From Takakia lepidozioides (lineage: Eukaryota > Streptophyta > Takakiopsida > Takakiales > Takakiaceae), in NCBI GenBank assembly GCA_030704615.1, contig CM060731.1, positions 60,804,756 through 60,864,755 of the forward strand: a stretch of DNA of 60,000 bases. Reading direction: 5' to 3'. Made by a program: the position numbers and the translations under genes. A model generated the notes under the pieces. The model made no database searches. It was given only the letters and a program-made list of their open reading frames with translations, and had not been told where the DNA came from. Positions 23,330 to 35,335 of this stretch are shown here, piece by piece. How positions within the stretch are numbered: position 1 is the stretch's first letter; each line of letters opens with the position of its first letter.

Positions 23330-24515
23330 GGCTGAACGAAGGATATATAGATTTGCCCTTCCTAAAGCTACGTCGGTGGCGCCAATTCGCCTCAGATTCT
23401 TCTCCATTTGTAGGTGATATCTTGGCGCTAAGTGAACTGCCGGGATAGAGTCATTCCAGGAAACTCGCTTGTCCGAAATCCTAGCAGTACAAACTAGGCC
23501 TTTATGTCCCCAGGAATCATCAAAACCTTTGAGAAGCTCCGCACGCCTTCCATCTCCACATCTACAAATAGCTACAAAAAGCACGCGCCAAACTACCTCA
23601 GACATTATGTCTGAATAAACTTTGGAACTATCACATATACCGCAGATTTCTTATTAACACAGAATAATGAGTAGCAAGCTTTCCATAGATGCCAAAGAAC
23701 ATAAGCACAGGTAACAGCCCAGAAATGAGGGTAGGAGTTCCAGATGGAGCTAGAGTGGTAGTTTAATAGAAGGAGCAAAGGCGTCACAACAAGATCAAAA
23801 TGCCAAAGGAATAGAAAAACTATTGCATGATGCCAAACTCCTATTGCCAAAGGACATGAAATAAGGCAATGTTTGATCATCTCCGTGGCATGTAACAGTC
23901 GTGGCACTAGTGTTACATGATAAGCACAACATAGGACCATCAGTGAAAGAGGTCGCCACCAGGAGGATCCTATTGGCAAGCCTCCACAAGAAGGCCGATA
24001 TCTTGGCTACCCTGTTCTTCCTCCAAATGTCGGTCCGAATAGGTTCCCATCGAGTAGGTGAGCCCGAGAGGTGAACCCATTTAGATGACCAATTTGTATT
24101 CATGATGTGCTTCTACCAAAGCAATGAGTAACCTATTTCACCGCACATGCAAAAAATGGGGGCATGATCTCCACTCCCGTGGATCGAATTGAAGTTCCTT
24201 AATGGAGAGCTGAGCTCTTCTAGCCTAGCAAGAGCTATTGGGAGGAGAAAGGGGCAGCCAGGCATTCTTGTTCTTGGGAAGTGAGGATCGGAGGAAAACA
24301 TTCCAATACCGAACGTCTAGCCAAATCAATTTCAGGGGTATGAGATATTCTACAAAAGATATTTTTATAGGATGAAACCGCCATATTCGCCATTTCTTAG
24401 ACTTTGAGACCGAGGTACTAGAGGAAGAGTTACGTAACGAAGAAATAATCACCACCGCACGATATTGTAGTCTAGCCTTTTGGAAGAAATAAACATTCAT
24501 TTTCTCCCCTTGCAA
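23330..24515 (-). mobile_element. LINE 3' remnant with zf-RVT domain
   Basis: Frames on the minus strand, broken by shifts, encode IWRKNRVAKISAFLWRLANR, then LCLSCNTSA, then EMIKHCLISCPLAIGVW. This is the layout of the zf-RVT zinc-binding domain downstream of plant LINE reverse transcriptases (W..K.P.KV.FFLWRL, CxxC, HCL..C..A..VW). Flanking frames at 24515-24225 and 23605-23327 are probably further LINE sequence. No RT core or endonuclease is present, so it is a decayed 3' fragment. Confidence 0.65.
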
Positions 24516-27500
24516 AGATCAGTTGACGCCTTAAGCCGAATGGCGGCCTCCTCAAGTGGAGCCTTAGCTCGTTGAGGTTGTGCTTCGCAGTTTGGAGTGA
24601 GTCTAGGGTTTGAGGGCCCATCCCATTACGCTCAACTGACTTCTAACAATGTGTCAAACACTTCAACAATTTTTTTTCCTTGCAATGCGGCCTCTCAATG
24701 GCCAAGGAACGAGAGAGGGATTGCGCCAGTTACAGTCTGGTCGTTTAAGCTTAAATAACATAGTATAAATTCTAAACAATTTTTTGGTTCCTTATTACTT
24801 GCTTAATCTATATCAGTTACTCTGAAGTTCCCCATATTGACCCCCTTCCCTTTTGGGCAGCACAATTTCTTACCATTAAACTTAATTACAAGCCATGTGG
24901 ATAGCCTATGTGGTAGACTTTCTATAGACCCCTCAATTTCACATATAAGAAATAATATAGCTTGTTAAAAGCCCAAAATAGCTCTTATATGAGCAGTCAC
25001 AGGCTTATTTAACCTAAAGCATGCAGCCCGGGAGTTTGTGCCTTGCCTATTCATACCTAGGTGATGTAGGGTTCAAAGTGTCCACCTTCCAATGGAAGGT
25101 AGAAGTTCATATTACTCCTTGGGGATGAACAGATACCATAATTTACGCTTACTTGGGGAGGCTCATCGTTTGCTTCCTTTTATGTTAGGAAGATCCTTAA
25201 TTCATACTGATATATGCATTCATTTGGATCTATTACTAAAAGTAGCTTGGACTAATATATATGTGATGACAGCCGAAGCTAGCGTGAATAAGAGTCACTT
25301 CCCCTTGCAGGTATTGCACCCTTTCAGGGATGGGCCGCATCGTAACCTGTCACACCGTGACTAGCTGGCCACTTTTAATTTTACGCTTATTGAGGATTAG
25401 GAATGTGAGTGATGTAATAGCTATAAAGTGCAAGGCTCATAGTAGAGGTGTAGTGTATTTGGGTGGTAGGTTGAGATTATCCTTCAAACCTAGGATATTA
25501 TGGGTATGAACACCGCCTCTGACACCCGCAGTGATGACAGTCAAAGGTATCGTGTTCGAGCCTCGCTGGCGGAGGGCATGTATGATTGGGTCATATTTTT
25601 CGTGTTTGTACATAATTGATTGATCTGGAATTCGATCATGGCAGATGCGATTTGAGATATAGAAGCAGTTCCGTCGGCGGCAATGTCAGTACAAGAAGTC
25701 CTTTGAATAGCAAAATATATGGGCATAGCCTTGTCAGGTAGAGGCATGGGTACCATTGGGAGCATACACATGGTAATAGCCATGGGGGTATAGTGTGCTC
25801 CGGTGGACGACCTTGGAACGTGCCTGCATTGACGAGGTTAAACCATCTGGATTTCGGATGTAAAATAAGAATTTTGTGGAGACTTTGTCTAACCCCTTGG
25901 TTATGTCTATTCACCTGCAACCCCATGAACATGGGGTGGTTGCAGTAGAGAAGTAAGTGTGGCCATGTATTTATTTGGGGATTTTGGGATGAATATAACA
26001 TGCAGTGTTTATTAGGGTATAATAATGGCCAGAAAGCGTTGCTGACCTGGATTAGTGGACTTGTAAGGGTTAGGTGAAGAAAAAAAACTGAGTAATTGCA
26101 ATAGGAGGCACCGTTTTGTGCTTCTTGGATTTTTGCCGACCACCTCCACTGTCCTCTGCTTTCTTCTGCTCCTTGTAATGCACTAATGCAGCAGCATGCT
26201 CTTTGTTTACTCTTCTTCATGCTGGAGATGCCATGGGAGGGATTATATAGAACAATATATTTTCTGGACTTGGTAGCTTTTAGGGTGTTGTTGCCGCTGG
26301 AAGATTGTGATGATGGGTGGCACATGATGCATCACATTGTCTGCGTTGTTGTAATCTGGACCCTAGCTGTAGGATCATTCAAAACAAAAAAAAACCCAAG
26401 CATCTGATGTGCGGTTGTAGGGATGCCAAAACCTTTTATTCTTCTGGAGCTCCTTGTACAGCTGACTCCAAATGGCTTCTTGTTCCATGGTCACCTCTTC
26501 ATTGCACGTTGTGTCTGTGACCTGTGGCTCATCCACAGTCTCCACATCTTGCTACCTCGAATCAGCGATGACATCTGTTGTTGTAAGCAACGCCGCCTCC
26601 CCATCAGGCAAATCCAAGTAAAAACGGTGGTGAATGCTAAAGTCCATACTTGTAGATCAAAACCCCAAGAGAACACCTTGTAGCTTCATGCAATTGATTG
26701 CACAATTCAACAAAACTCAAACGGCAAATGTGGCAACCACCCAAGCTTAACCACCAAAAGAAGACCGCAACTACTAAACAATTACGCACACCAAAGCAAG
26801 AGAACGTTGGGCGCAAGATCTGACATGCACAAGAGAGAAGAAACAACAATATTCACACACATATGGGGTTTGCTGCAAGAATTGAGTGCCACCCAACAAC
26901 AATGATGGTCGCCGACACAACCTTCATTGTTCGCCCAACAATCCACCGGCCCTAAGCTGCGAAGTGGCCACCATATTAACACTCTTCCCTACTTCCCGTC
27001 AACAAGGATTGATACCAATCGAAGAATGGTTGCGAAACGCTTGCAATGAGTATCAATAATAAATCCTAGCCATGCAATGGTATTGCCCTCGGTATCTAGA
27101 ATTTAGGACTAGGCTGGTCTAGTTCCTGATACCAGGGTTGATACTAGGGTTGATACTTGGGTCTGATACCCATACTAGACCAACACTGGTTTGGACCTTA
27201 ACGTTAGGACCATACATTCATTTGGGTGTTGGGTGGTCTACAATTAACTTACTGCTAACAATAGCTTAATGTTAGAATTAGTTTCTAGTCTTTGTTTTGA
27301 CTACACATTGACTTATCTAATATCTCATCTGTAACTTTTGTCTTTAGCTGAGTGCATTATCCGACTGAGCTACCAACTGTGGTGAAGTCTTTATTTTAAT
27401 TTAAAAAGAAACAAAAACCTAACTATTTGACCTGCTGTATAAATCATAATATTCAGAAAACTATTGGTAAAAGAAAACTATGCATCTAAGGAACTTATTC

Positions 27501-28700
27501 AAAAGAAAATGAATACAATTAGACATGAAAAAAATATAAAATAAAATGGTATGTAGATCATTAAACTATGTTTTCATTCTAGACTTTTTAGAAGTTATCA
27601 ATTTGCACGACCAAATTATATGCAATAGAAGGTAAGAGTTGAGTTTTAAGAACATCGAGTTTCAATTTATTGTTACATATCTACAAAATTTTCAATTCAA
27701 TTTAATATTTTTAGTTACAGTTAGGTTATTAATGAAATTTCTTAGATGCTCATTGATCTAAACACCATTGATGTTGTGATGGGCAGAATCAATATGCATC
27801 AATGTACATGGAACATATTATTCTAAAAACTTGCCTTTAGGGCATTTGCACGAATGGGTGGATAAAAGGAGACAGATGTTGAGTCCATGGAAATCCATAG
27901 AAAAAATATTTTTTTAGCTAATTTTGTTAGTTCATTTTTAGAAAAATAGATAGTTACAGTATACCAAACATTTTTAGTAAAGAGCCTCCCCCCAAATATT
28001 GAAGACATTATTTAATAGATATTGTAGTCTGACGTCAAAATTTTAGACTTTACAACCACGTGTTCAGATACCACCTGGCCATTGTAGATTATAGGTTTGT
28101 ATGCCTTTTGGTAAAAGCTGACACCCCAAAAACCCAAAACATATAATGCTATGGACAATTTATTTTAAGGTATAAAATAATCTATATCTCTCAATTCCTA
28201 AGGTAACTAGTCCATATAGAAGTGGATTTGGGTTGGTTTTAGAAATGGCACCCCTAGTATGTTTTCCTTTGTGCCATTATATGAGTGTAGATGATGTTTT
28301 TTAGTCCATAAGATTTTATGTGTAACATCTAGTATTCAACTTTAAAAGTCCATAGTTCTCTGGTACATGATTGTTTTTGCAAACTAACAGTTGGCACACG
28401 TACCTATTGTAGTTAGAAACCGTATCACATATAAATTTAGATGAAATAGTGAGTTGTTGGACAAATATGGATAAATCCATTGAGGGAGGTCAATGCAGAA
28501 ATTGCATGTGACGCAATTTTTGGTCCACCCATCTGTGCATTTGCCATTCACCGGCCCGTTGTCTAATAATAAGTAATTGAGATGGATACATATTGTTAGT
28601 TGTCAATTACTAAGAGATAAAGATAAAGTTTCTTTAACGTCCAGTGAATTTACAGAGCCTACTGCTCAACACGCAAGCCATCGAGGGCCCAATGGATGGT
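24516..28700. other. AT-rich intergenic stretch
   Basis: No recognisable protein. The 229-codon minus-strand frame at 26325-25636 has no family resemblance. From about 27200 to 28600 the sequence is strongly AT-rich. A short tRNA-like box A (TAGCTCAGTCGG on the minus strand at 27372-27361) has no matching box B. Confidence 0.4.
25010..25085 (+). repeat. SINE-like copy (same family as 28710-28790)
   Basis: The words ggagtttgtgcc, tgcct.ttcat, acctaggtgat and gggttcaaagt align, in order and spacing, with the minus-strand sequence at 28770-28719, including the box B-like gttcaa. It is a diverged second copy. Confidence 0.5.
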
Positions 28701-28709
28701 TTGAAGGAA

Positions 28710-28790
28710 CATGTTGAAGGATTGAACTTAGGATCACGTAGGTAATGCACAGGCATGGCACAAACACCCAACCACTAGGCTACCAAAGCC
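28710..28790 (-). repeat. tRNA-derived SINE-like head
   Basis: On the minus strand there is a box A match (TAGCCTAGTGG at 28782-28772) and a box B-like match (AAGTTCAATCC at 28729-28719), about 40 bases apart, as in tRNA-type pol III promoters. No cloverleaf forms, so it is not a tRNA gene. A (GAAA)n run at 28836-28853 lies beyond the box A side and is not the tail of this unit. Confidence 0.5.
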
Positions 28791-28832
28791 GACATAACTA
28801 AGAGCCACTCCACCGTGGATGTGGGCCCTATA

Positions 28833-28855
28833 TAAAGAAAGAAAGAAAGAAAGAG
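28833..28855 (+). repeat. (GAAA)n microsatellite
   Basis: About five perfect gaaa units. Confidence 0.9.
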
Positions 28856-29253
28856 GCTTGGAGATGCTTGTAGTGGTGATTATTGTCTTAGGCGATATTA
28901 TTATTTTTTGAGTCTGTGTTTATTTGTGATAATGGCGGTGAGACAACGGCATATGGCCGCGAGATAGATATTTTTGAAGCATTTTTGGATGAGATTGATT
29001 TGTCAAAATTACTAATTTTATAATTTATTGTTTTTAAAGGAAAATACCTGGGAGCGATAGCTCACAAAAATTTAATATTGTTTGTAAACTCCACATGGTA
29101 AGCTTAACCTTTAGCATCCCGACATCCAACTCTAATAATAAGCAATCTTCCATAGCTTTGGCGTAATGAATCCTCCAACACACACACATACACATAATGT
29201 ATATGAGTAGTTAGCCACAACACTTGAAACCACATTTGCACACACAACAAATC

Positions 29254-29742
29254 ATGAAGATGACCAAGATTGACTTAGATTTCCTGCTAACATTGCTATT
29301 CTTCATTACAGTTCCAAGATCAGCAACATGTTATTTCAATACTTTGCATGTGGGAGAATCACTCATCTCCGGAGGTTATTTATCTGCTCTGGATACCCAA
29401 GATTATTCAGTTTTTTTCGATGACAATTGTCAGTTCCAGTATTATGGTCCAAATGCAGTGATAATATGGCAGACTGATACTTATCGACCACATTCATACT
29501 GCTATATGACATTGCAAGCAGATGGAAACTTGGTTGTATACGACTATAATCGAAATCCGTTGTGGGCATCTGGGACAGAAGGTGCCTCATGGGATAATTG
29601 TAAGCCTGGTGGTGTTGGATACTATGAATTGCAGTTCTATGGGGATACAGGGTTGTCCCTGTGGTTGGTTTGTCACATAGTGGATCACAATAATGGCGAT
29701 CGGTATGTTAGACTTTGGGGCATTGACGCACCGTCTACTTGA
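29254..29742 (+). CDS. Secreted B-lectin (mannose-binding, curculin-like) protein
   Basis: A single-exon 162-residue protein. The ATG at 29254 begins a signal peptide (MKMTKIDLDFLLTLLFFITV, cleavage probably after ...RSATC near residue 26). The mature part is one bulb-type lectin domain of about 110 residues plus a tail. One of the three possible sugar sites keeps the full QxDxNxVxY motif (LQADGNLVVYD; Q88, D90, N92, V94, Y96). The others are altered (DDNCQFQYY, LQFYGDTGLSLW), so it may bind a single mannose. Four Cys in the mature part could form two disulfides. Such lectins act in the wall or vacuole in defence. The length is slightly above that of monocot lectins, and no kinase or S-locus domain follows. 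Confidence 0.88.
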   Translation: MKMTKIDLDFLLTLLFFITVPRSATCYFNTLHVGESLISGGYLSALDTQDYSVFFDDNCQFQYYGPNAVIIWQTDTYRPHSYCYMTLQADGNLVVYDYNRNPLWASGTEGASWDNCKPGGVGYYELQFYGDTGLSLWLVCHIVDHNNGDRYVRLWGIDAPST

Positions 29743-30146
29743 AATCTGATCTATTGTAGCATCAAATATGAGGGGCGGAAAATCTGTTGGATGCATGTTA
29801 GATTGGCAAGAAGGTGTAAAAAAGATGGCACAAGTACATGGCGGTGGCAGCCAAGAATGTAAAGGGGGGCTGCTTTGACAGTCTCCCTCTCTCTTTGAAG
29901 AAAAATAGTGTGTTGAAGCAGTGTGATGGCACTTTGCAAATCTGAGATCACTTAGTAGTTCAATCTAGATGGTGGGTTGCATTGTATTCAGATCACTCAT
30001 TTATTTAGCAAGAGGAGTTCTCGACTAATATGAGTTTTTTTTAGAAGCCGGGTCGTGGTATTGAAATGTTTTTTCTTATCAATACCAGCCAGTTCCATAG
30101 TATTAGAGTTTAGAATACTCGCAAAATTTTGATATCCATCGGTTCT

Positions 30147-30557
30147 CAACAGATGCAGGACTTTGAATTTGCTATCAATAATACTACTATTGACATATCA
30201 AGTAAATAATCAATGAGGAATGTTTGCAACGCAAATTTGGGTTGATTGCAACTCAAACCAACTAGTAAATTCTACAATAGATGTGGACCCACTACCAAAG
30301 TTGCAAGCACGAGTGTGAGGCACCAAGGATTTGCAAATCAATAAATGAATACAACAGATGCAGGACTTTGAATTTGCTATCAGTAAATATAGTACTATTG
30401 ACATGTCAAGTAAATAATCAATGAGGAATGTTTGCAACGCAAATTTGGGTTGATTGCAACTCAAACCAACCAGCAAATTCTACAATAGTGTGGACCCACT
30501 ACCCAAGTTGCAAGCACGAGTGTGAGACACCGAGGATTTGCAAATCAATAAATGAAT
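30147..30557 (+). repeat. Direct tandem duplication, about 205 bp x 2
   Basis: The units at about 30147-30351 and 30352-30557 both start caacagatgcaggactttg and end gcaaatcaataaatgaat. They differ by a few substitutions and small indels. Confidence 0.85.
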
Positions 30558-30997
30558 GCAAACTGGTGAACACGTGAACACCATGCTTTGCACAATTTCT
30601 ACAACACTAGTGTCCGCAACAAGGCCGGCCGAAATGAAAACGCTACTGCAACCCGTTGATAATGATGTGGAGATACTCCATCTATTCCATAAATGGGACA
30701 AGAGGGCAACCTTCGCAATGTTTGTTGAACCATGTCGTACACCCATACGTACATACATGTTATACATGTCTTACTCTAACGTACCTCGCTTGTTATGACC
30801 AGTTGGTTACCTCATACCAGGGGGATGCTAGTCCCGTGAGCGGCTCACGTGAGTGGGAAGATGCGTGAGCGAGAAGATGCCAATTCGTGAGCGGAAAGAT
30901 GCTCACGCCAGAGGTTGCTGGGGCCCACATCCGCGGACGGTGATAACCAGGGGACCTATTCCCATGGGAACGAGTGTAAATGTAATGCGTACCTGGA

Positions 30998-31130
30998 TGT
31001 GGAGTTGGATGAACGCTGGATGAATGGTGGATGGATGAAAAACATTGGATGGATGGTGGATGGATGTTTGTTGGTTGTTACATGCATGATGGCTGAGTGT
31101 GGGGCGAATGATGGATGATATATGCTAGAA
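30998..31130 (+). repeat. GGATGAATG/GGATGGATG degenerate minisatellite
   Basis: Irregular iterations of ggatga, ggatgg and tggatgg. Low-complexity sequence; the open frames over it are not coding. Confidence 0.7.
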
Positions 31131-31785
31131 CACTGGATGAATGACGGAGTGACAAATTTGGAATGGTAGAATTTCGGACAGTTGATGGATGGACTTATGT
31201 TTTGGATGCATGCACAATATACGTACATATGCGTAAGGACTGGAAGTATTGTGGACCCATAAAGATTGTATGAATGGACTTGCAAGTGAAGATGAGAAAA
31301 TTTATGTCCAGAAAATATCTTATGTAGACAATGTCGGGAAGGGAGGCACGCAGTTGAAGGAAGAGAAGCAATCTCCTCACATTTGATTCCCCAGATATTC
31401 CCAAACAGGTGGAACCAATCGGAAAATGTCTATGCACTAGAACTTGTGGTAGCACCGGACTCCGACGCACTAATGTCCATAAAGATCCTACCCGTGCTGT
31501 CCACATTTTCTACACGATTGAAGCAAACCAGAGGGGGGGAGTCGCAGAGAGTAAACTTCCTAGTGGCAGCCTCCGCATAGTTTGGCAACCGTAGGGGGCA
31601 GTTGGGCTCGGGAAAAATTCCGGGTCAGCAAAGAATGGGATGCTTCTCCTTGTTTTTGGTGTCCTGCAAAGATTCCCAAAGTTGCAAGCCCAGTAAGTAG
31701 AAAGATAGGACCGCGGTTGTGAAAAAAATGAAGGTCTGAAAAAATGAAAAATCCGACATGTCATCCAAAACAAACCGGACTTACG

Positions 31786-34410
31786 TACACTCAAAGTCGG
31801 AGTCCACGTCAAGGTCTTCATCTGGAAGTTCCCGTTCGTCAAAAATTGTTTCTTTGTGTGGGGCTGATGCCAAGCCGGAGGTGAGTTGTTGAATCTCGCA
31901 CGAAAATAGCTCCGCATCCCCCTCCATGCCGAAGAAGTGTCTACCGGCACTCTTACAGGCATGGAAAGTTGCACCTGCAAATGCATAGAACGAATGGTCA
32001 AAAAACCAAGAATCATTACAAAATTCAAAGATTATCGATACGGCAGAGCAGGAGACTTGGCAGGGCAAACCTATTCCCAAAGACAAGTCCACCACCCGCC
32101 CCCCATGTCGGCTGCAAGTCTCCACCAGAGTCTGCATGAATGCTGGAGATTTCTCCCGAGCACCTCTCCAAGGGACACCATTCGTCCTTTTGATGGTCCG
32201 CCCGGAGTCCACGTAATTGTACAGGACATCGGTCCCCACAGGATCGCAGGTGGGGTCGATGTGTGCTGCAAGGTCTCTCAACTGGAACTCCGCAATACCG
32301 GGAGGGAGGGTGTCATTTTGCATCCTCACCAAGCATAAAGCCTCGAACACCCAAGTCTGCATTGCCCCCCCCAAAAATTCAGTTCACGAACATGCATACT
32401 GAACTGAACTGAATGAAATTAGCAGAAGAGGCAGTCCACCGTCTTGAACTCACCGTCTGTACTGGGAACTCTCCCTTGGAAAGTGGAAAAGTGTTGATAC
32501 ACGTCCATGTTTTGATGATCTTAAATTCGGAAGCCTTTATGTAACTGAAAAGGGCTCTGTGCGCCAGCATGTCTTTTGACTACAAAAGAAGAAATGCTCC
32601 TGCATCAGACAAAAAATTGTTGCTGAAGGAAAAGAATGTGGATTTTCTGGATTCCATCATTGCGAAGAAACTCTCGTTGATCACCTCACTTTCATACTGA
32701 CCCAAAACCCGAGAAGGGTGCTCTCTGGCCTCGTAAGGCTGTACTTTAGTTTTCGGAGTTCTCCTGTCCTTGCAAGTTGGAGAGGATTGACGCTCCGTGG
32801 TGTCCTGCACAGCCTGTTCCTGCCCAGCCACAATCTTCCCCTTTACCTTCCCATCACCTGCGCCGGCCCTTCCATTTCCGTTTGGGAGTACTACTTTTCT
32901 CCGGCTCTTTTGCTGCGAGGGCTTGAATTATTCTCTCCTGAATTTCCTTGTCACTGAGTGGTGCAAGAGCAGCTGCATTGTCATTGAAGTTGCGCATGAC
33001 CACCTCCTCAAACGGTGTGTCCTGTTTTGGCAAGTCCAGGTACCAACCACAATCTCTGAAGTGCGCCCTGCCCCAGTCCTTCGCAATTCCAGCAGTGTAC
33101 ATTGTCTTGTCCTAGCACATGAAAATGAATACATTGTCACTTAGGTTGCCCCACATGAGGACATGATGAAATCCGGTTCATCACTGAGGTACTTGCCGGG
33201 AATGAGGACATGGTATATGTACCTGGAAAACACACCCAAATGATCAATTCAGTGAAGGCCATTGTCCAGCAGACACATAGAAGTTGGAAAAACAAAGTAC
33301 CTCGATCAACCTTGTGTTGACGCAAGGTTGTTTGAGGCATCCCAACAAATTGCCAATGCCAGCTATAAAAACAAAAATTGGTCTATTACGAGCATTGTAC
33401 AGCCTTGCGTCAATGCAAGGCTGGAAAATGCATTGAAGTTTAACTTAAATGTGTAGGTAAAATGAAGCCTCAAACAACCTTGCGTTAACGCAAGGTTGAA
33501 ATGAGTCTGTAAAATGAATATTGAGAAGCAGAATTTGAGACGAAGAGACAGTGTAAAAGAAGAGAATGAACGGAAAATGTACTTCTACGTGCAGAGAAAT
33601 TTCAAAAAATATGGTTCTACAGGACCTACATCCAACCTTGCGTCAACGCAAGGTTGGAACATGCCTGGAGAAGTACCATACAACAAAACGAAAATATGTG
33701 CATGAAGTGCACAACCACCAGCCCGAATCAACCTTGCGTTGACGCAAGGTTAAATTGCGTCTGGAAAAGGAACGACAGACGTTCAGGGTAGCCTCACATT
33801 GGCAGTCCCAAACCATGCCTTGCAACAACATAAAAATGATTCGATGAGGAAAAACAGAACCAAGACAAGAAGCAATGAAGAAACATGATACCTGTACAAA
33901 ACTCGCTTCATCGCTTGCTCGCTATTGTACTGATTCTTGAACTTAATCGACCTGGAAATGCCTTTGTCTCTTTCAAACTCCCTGAAGAAACAGTTGTTCC
34001 ATATAGCACCTTTCCATCTCCGAATGTATTGCTCAAGAGAGATTATGGGTGTTGTCATTGTGATTTTGTAGTCAGTCAAGGACTCTCCCAGTGTTGAAAT
34101 AGCACGCCTCTCCAGCTGTTCCAACAAGGCAAATGTGAGGCTATGGAGCCAAGCAACACGGAATCATGAAAAAATGGAGACTGCAAGAATGAATGGATAG
34201 TTTCTCTCACTTGGCTCCAGAATGTAGCTTTGTGAAGCCATTGGTCGTAGCTCCTTCAGTAGCTGCACCGCCTGTGGTGCAGCGATCGTTTGCTTCTGTA
34301 AGATTGTGGTGCTTTTCACCGTGATATCTTCCATTCCTCTCACTCTCTTCATTCTGGACAAACCGACAGGTTTTGGTTGCAACAACTGAAGTAACGCCTG
34401 CAGGGCACAA
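31786..34410 (-). pseudogene. Locus A: intron-rich gene ending in an N4/N6 methyltransferase-like domain
   Basis: Minus-strand exon-like blocks with good splice sites, in order: about 34410-34205 (ALLQLLQPKPVGLSRMK..), 34140-33892 (WNNCFFREFERDKG, ending VLYR/gtatca), 33222 to about 32850 (YIYHVLIPGKYL, MYTAGIAKDWG, CGWYLDLPKQDTP, basic tail), about 32580-32455, 32356-32071 and 31974-31786. The last two join across a 96-base intron to give GVPWRGAREKSPAFMQTL, GGRVVDLSLGIG/ATFHACKSAGRH, FFGMEGDAELF. That matches the KP..L..RLI..G..VLDPFxGSGTT..AA...GR.F.G.E.D layout of beta-class N4/N6 DNA methyltransferases. No DPPY/W motif is visible. The blocks around 33150 contain stops, so I treat it as probably decayed. 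The 34140-33892 and 33222 exons are homologous to locus B exons with the same intron position. Confidence 0.5.
33307..33752. repeat. Five dispersed 24-bp palindromes within one intron of locus A
   Basis: Copies at 33307-33330, 33400-33423, 33475-33498, 33633-33656 and 33729-33752 have arms CAACCTTGCGT and ACGCAAGGTTG. The third is a perfect palindrome. The second has changed both arms together (CAGCC with GGCTG), so the pairing is kept. All lie in the 669-base intron 33223-33891; the matching intron of locus B (54303-54486) is 184 bases and has none. Confidence 0.92.
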
Positions 34411-35082
34411 AGCATAAAAGTGTGGTTGGCGCAGAATGAAATGGGTAAGTGCTTGTAAGCCTGCGGGGCTTGCAAGTAGCGATTTAGAGAAAATGTACTT
34501 TGCGTTCATCTGTCCTTGTGTCACTGCGTAAGTAGTAAGGCTAGCGGGTAGTCTGTTATTTCCGCCATAGCTTCAAAGCTATAGCTCTGATTGTCTCTCC
34601 TGACGAGACGCCCGTTACTTGGAACGACGCCGACTCTTGCGCTCAGAATCCCTCCATTTTCTTGATTTCGTTTCTTGGTAATTACCCACTGCAGATAATT
34701 CTGGCTGGTGATTGGCTGTTGGCTATGTGATTTGTTTTGTAATTTAATTTCCTCCTATGGATTTTCCACTCTGGACTGTCCACTAGGATAGCACATGTGA
34801 CATGGATTTCGCTTTTCGGTACTTTTAAAGGGTTCCGTTACCCTTTCCCTGTTTGCATTAATGGGCCCATAATAAGTTAATGTGCCGGGTAGGTACTTTG
34901 ACGGCCAATTTTGTCTTCTTCTTTGATGACACTCGCCTTTGCAATCCATGTCTGGCTGTGTGTCTCGCCCTGGCGTCCATGTGTCTATTTTTAAACGTGC
35001 CTCTGTCCACTTTTCCGCCGGCCACTCTCCGGATGTTAACCCACGTCCACCTGTCACTGATCCTATGGATTGTGTAACCCCA

Positions 35083-35335
35083 GTAGGCTGTGTTGAGCTG
35101 TGACAGGCTGTGTCATACTGTGGTACGCTGTGATAGGTTGTGTTGCACTGTGGTAAGCTGTGATAGGCTGTGACACGCTGTGGTAGGTTGTGATAGGCTG
35201 TGTGACACTGTGATGGGCCGTGATAGGCTGTGCCGCGCCGTGATGGGTTGTGATAGGCTGTGCCACACTGTGATGGGCTGTGATAGGCTGTGCCGCGCCG
35301 TGATGGGCTGTGATAGGCTGTGTCGCGCTTGTACT
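35083..35335 (-). repeat. CACAGCC-type minisatellite at the E2 3' end
   Basis: On the plus strand this reads as repeated gctgtgataggctgtg with variants (gctgtgccgcgccgtgatgg). It resembles the arrays inside the LTRs but is diverged. The long open frame 35552-34755 over it is partly pol C terminus and partly repeat translation. Confidence 0.75.

Larger units (their letters stand above)
29743..31780. other. Intergenic, mostly repeats
   Basis: Besides the two repeats listed separately, no coding sequence is seen until the 3' end of locus A. Part of 31510-31745 may be a terminal exon of A (acceptor-like tttgcag near 31668). Confidence 0.4.

Noticed and set aside
25550-25566. Box B-like gtgttcgagcctcgc
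   Set aside because: No convincing box A or cloverleaf upstream.
25636-26325. 229-codon minus-strand ORF
   Set aside because: No family resemblance, no splice or start context, and composition that looks like chance read-through.
27361-27372. Possible tRNA gene (box A TAGCTCAGTCGG on the minus strand)
   Set aside because: No box B or T-arm at the expected distance and no acceptor stem. At most an isolated tRNA-like fragment.
33307-33752. Regularly spaced palindromes, looking like a CRISPR array
   Set aside because: The setting is an intron-bearing plant locus, spacers range from 51 to 134 bases and no cas genes exist. It is better described as dispersed palindromes.
31786-34410. Locus A as the direct 3' continuation of locus B across E2
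   Set aside because: A contains its own copies of exons already present in B (YIYHVLIPG and WYLDLPK blocks), so they are two paralogues, not one split gene.
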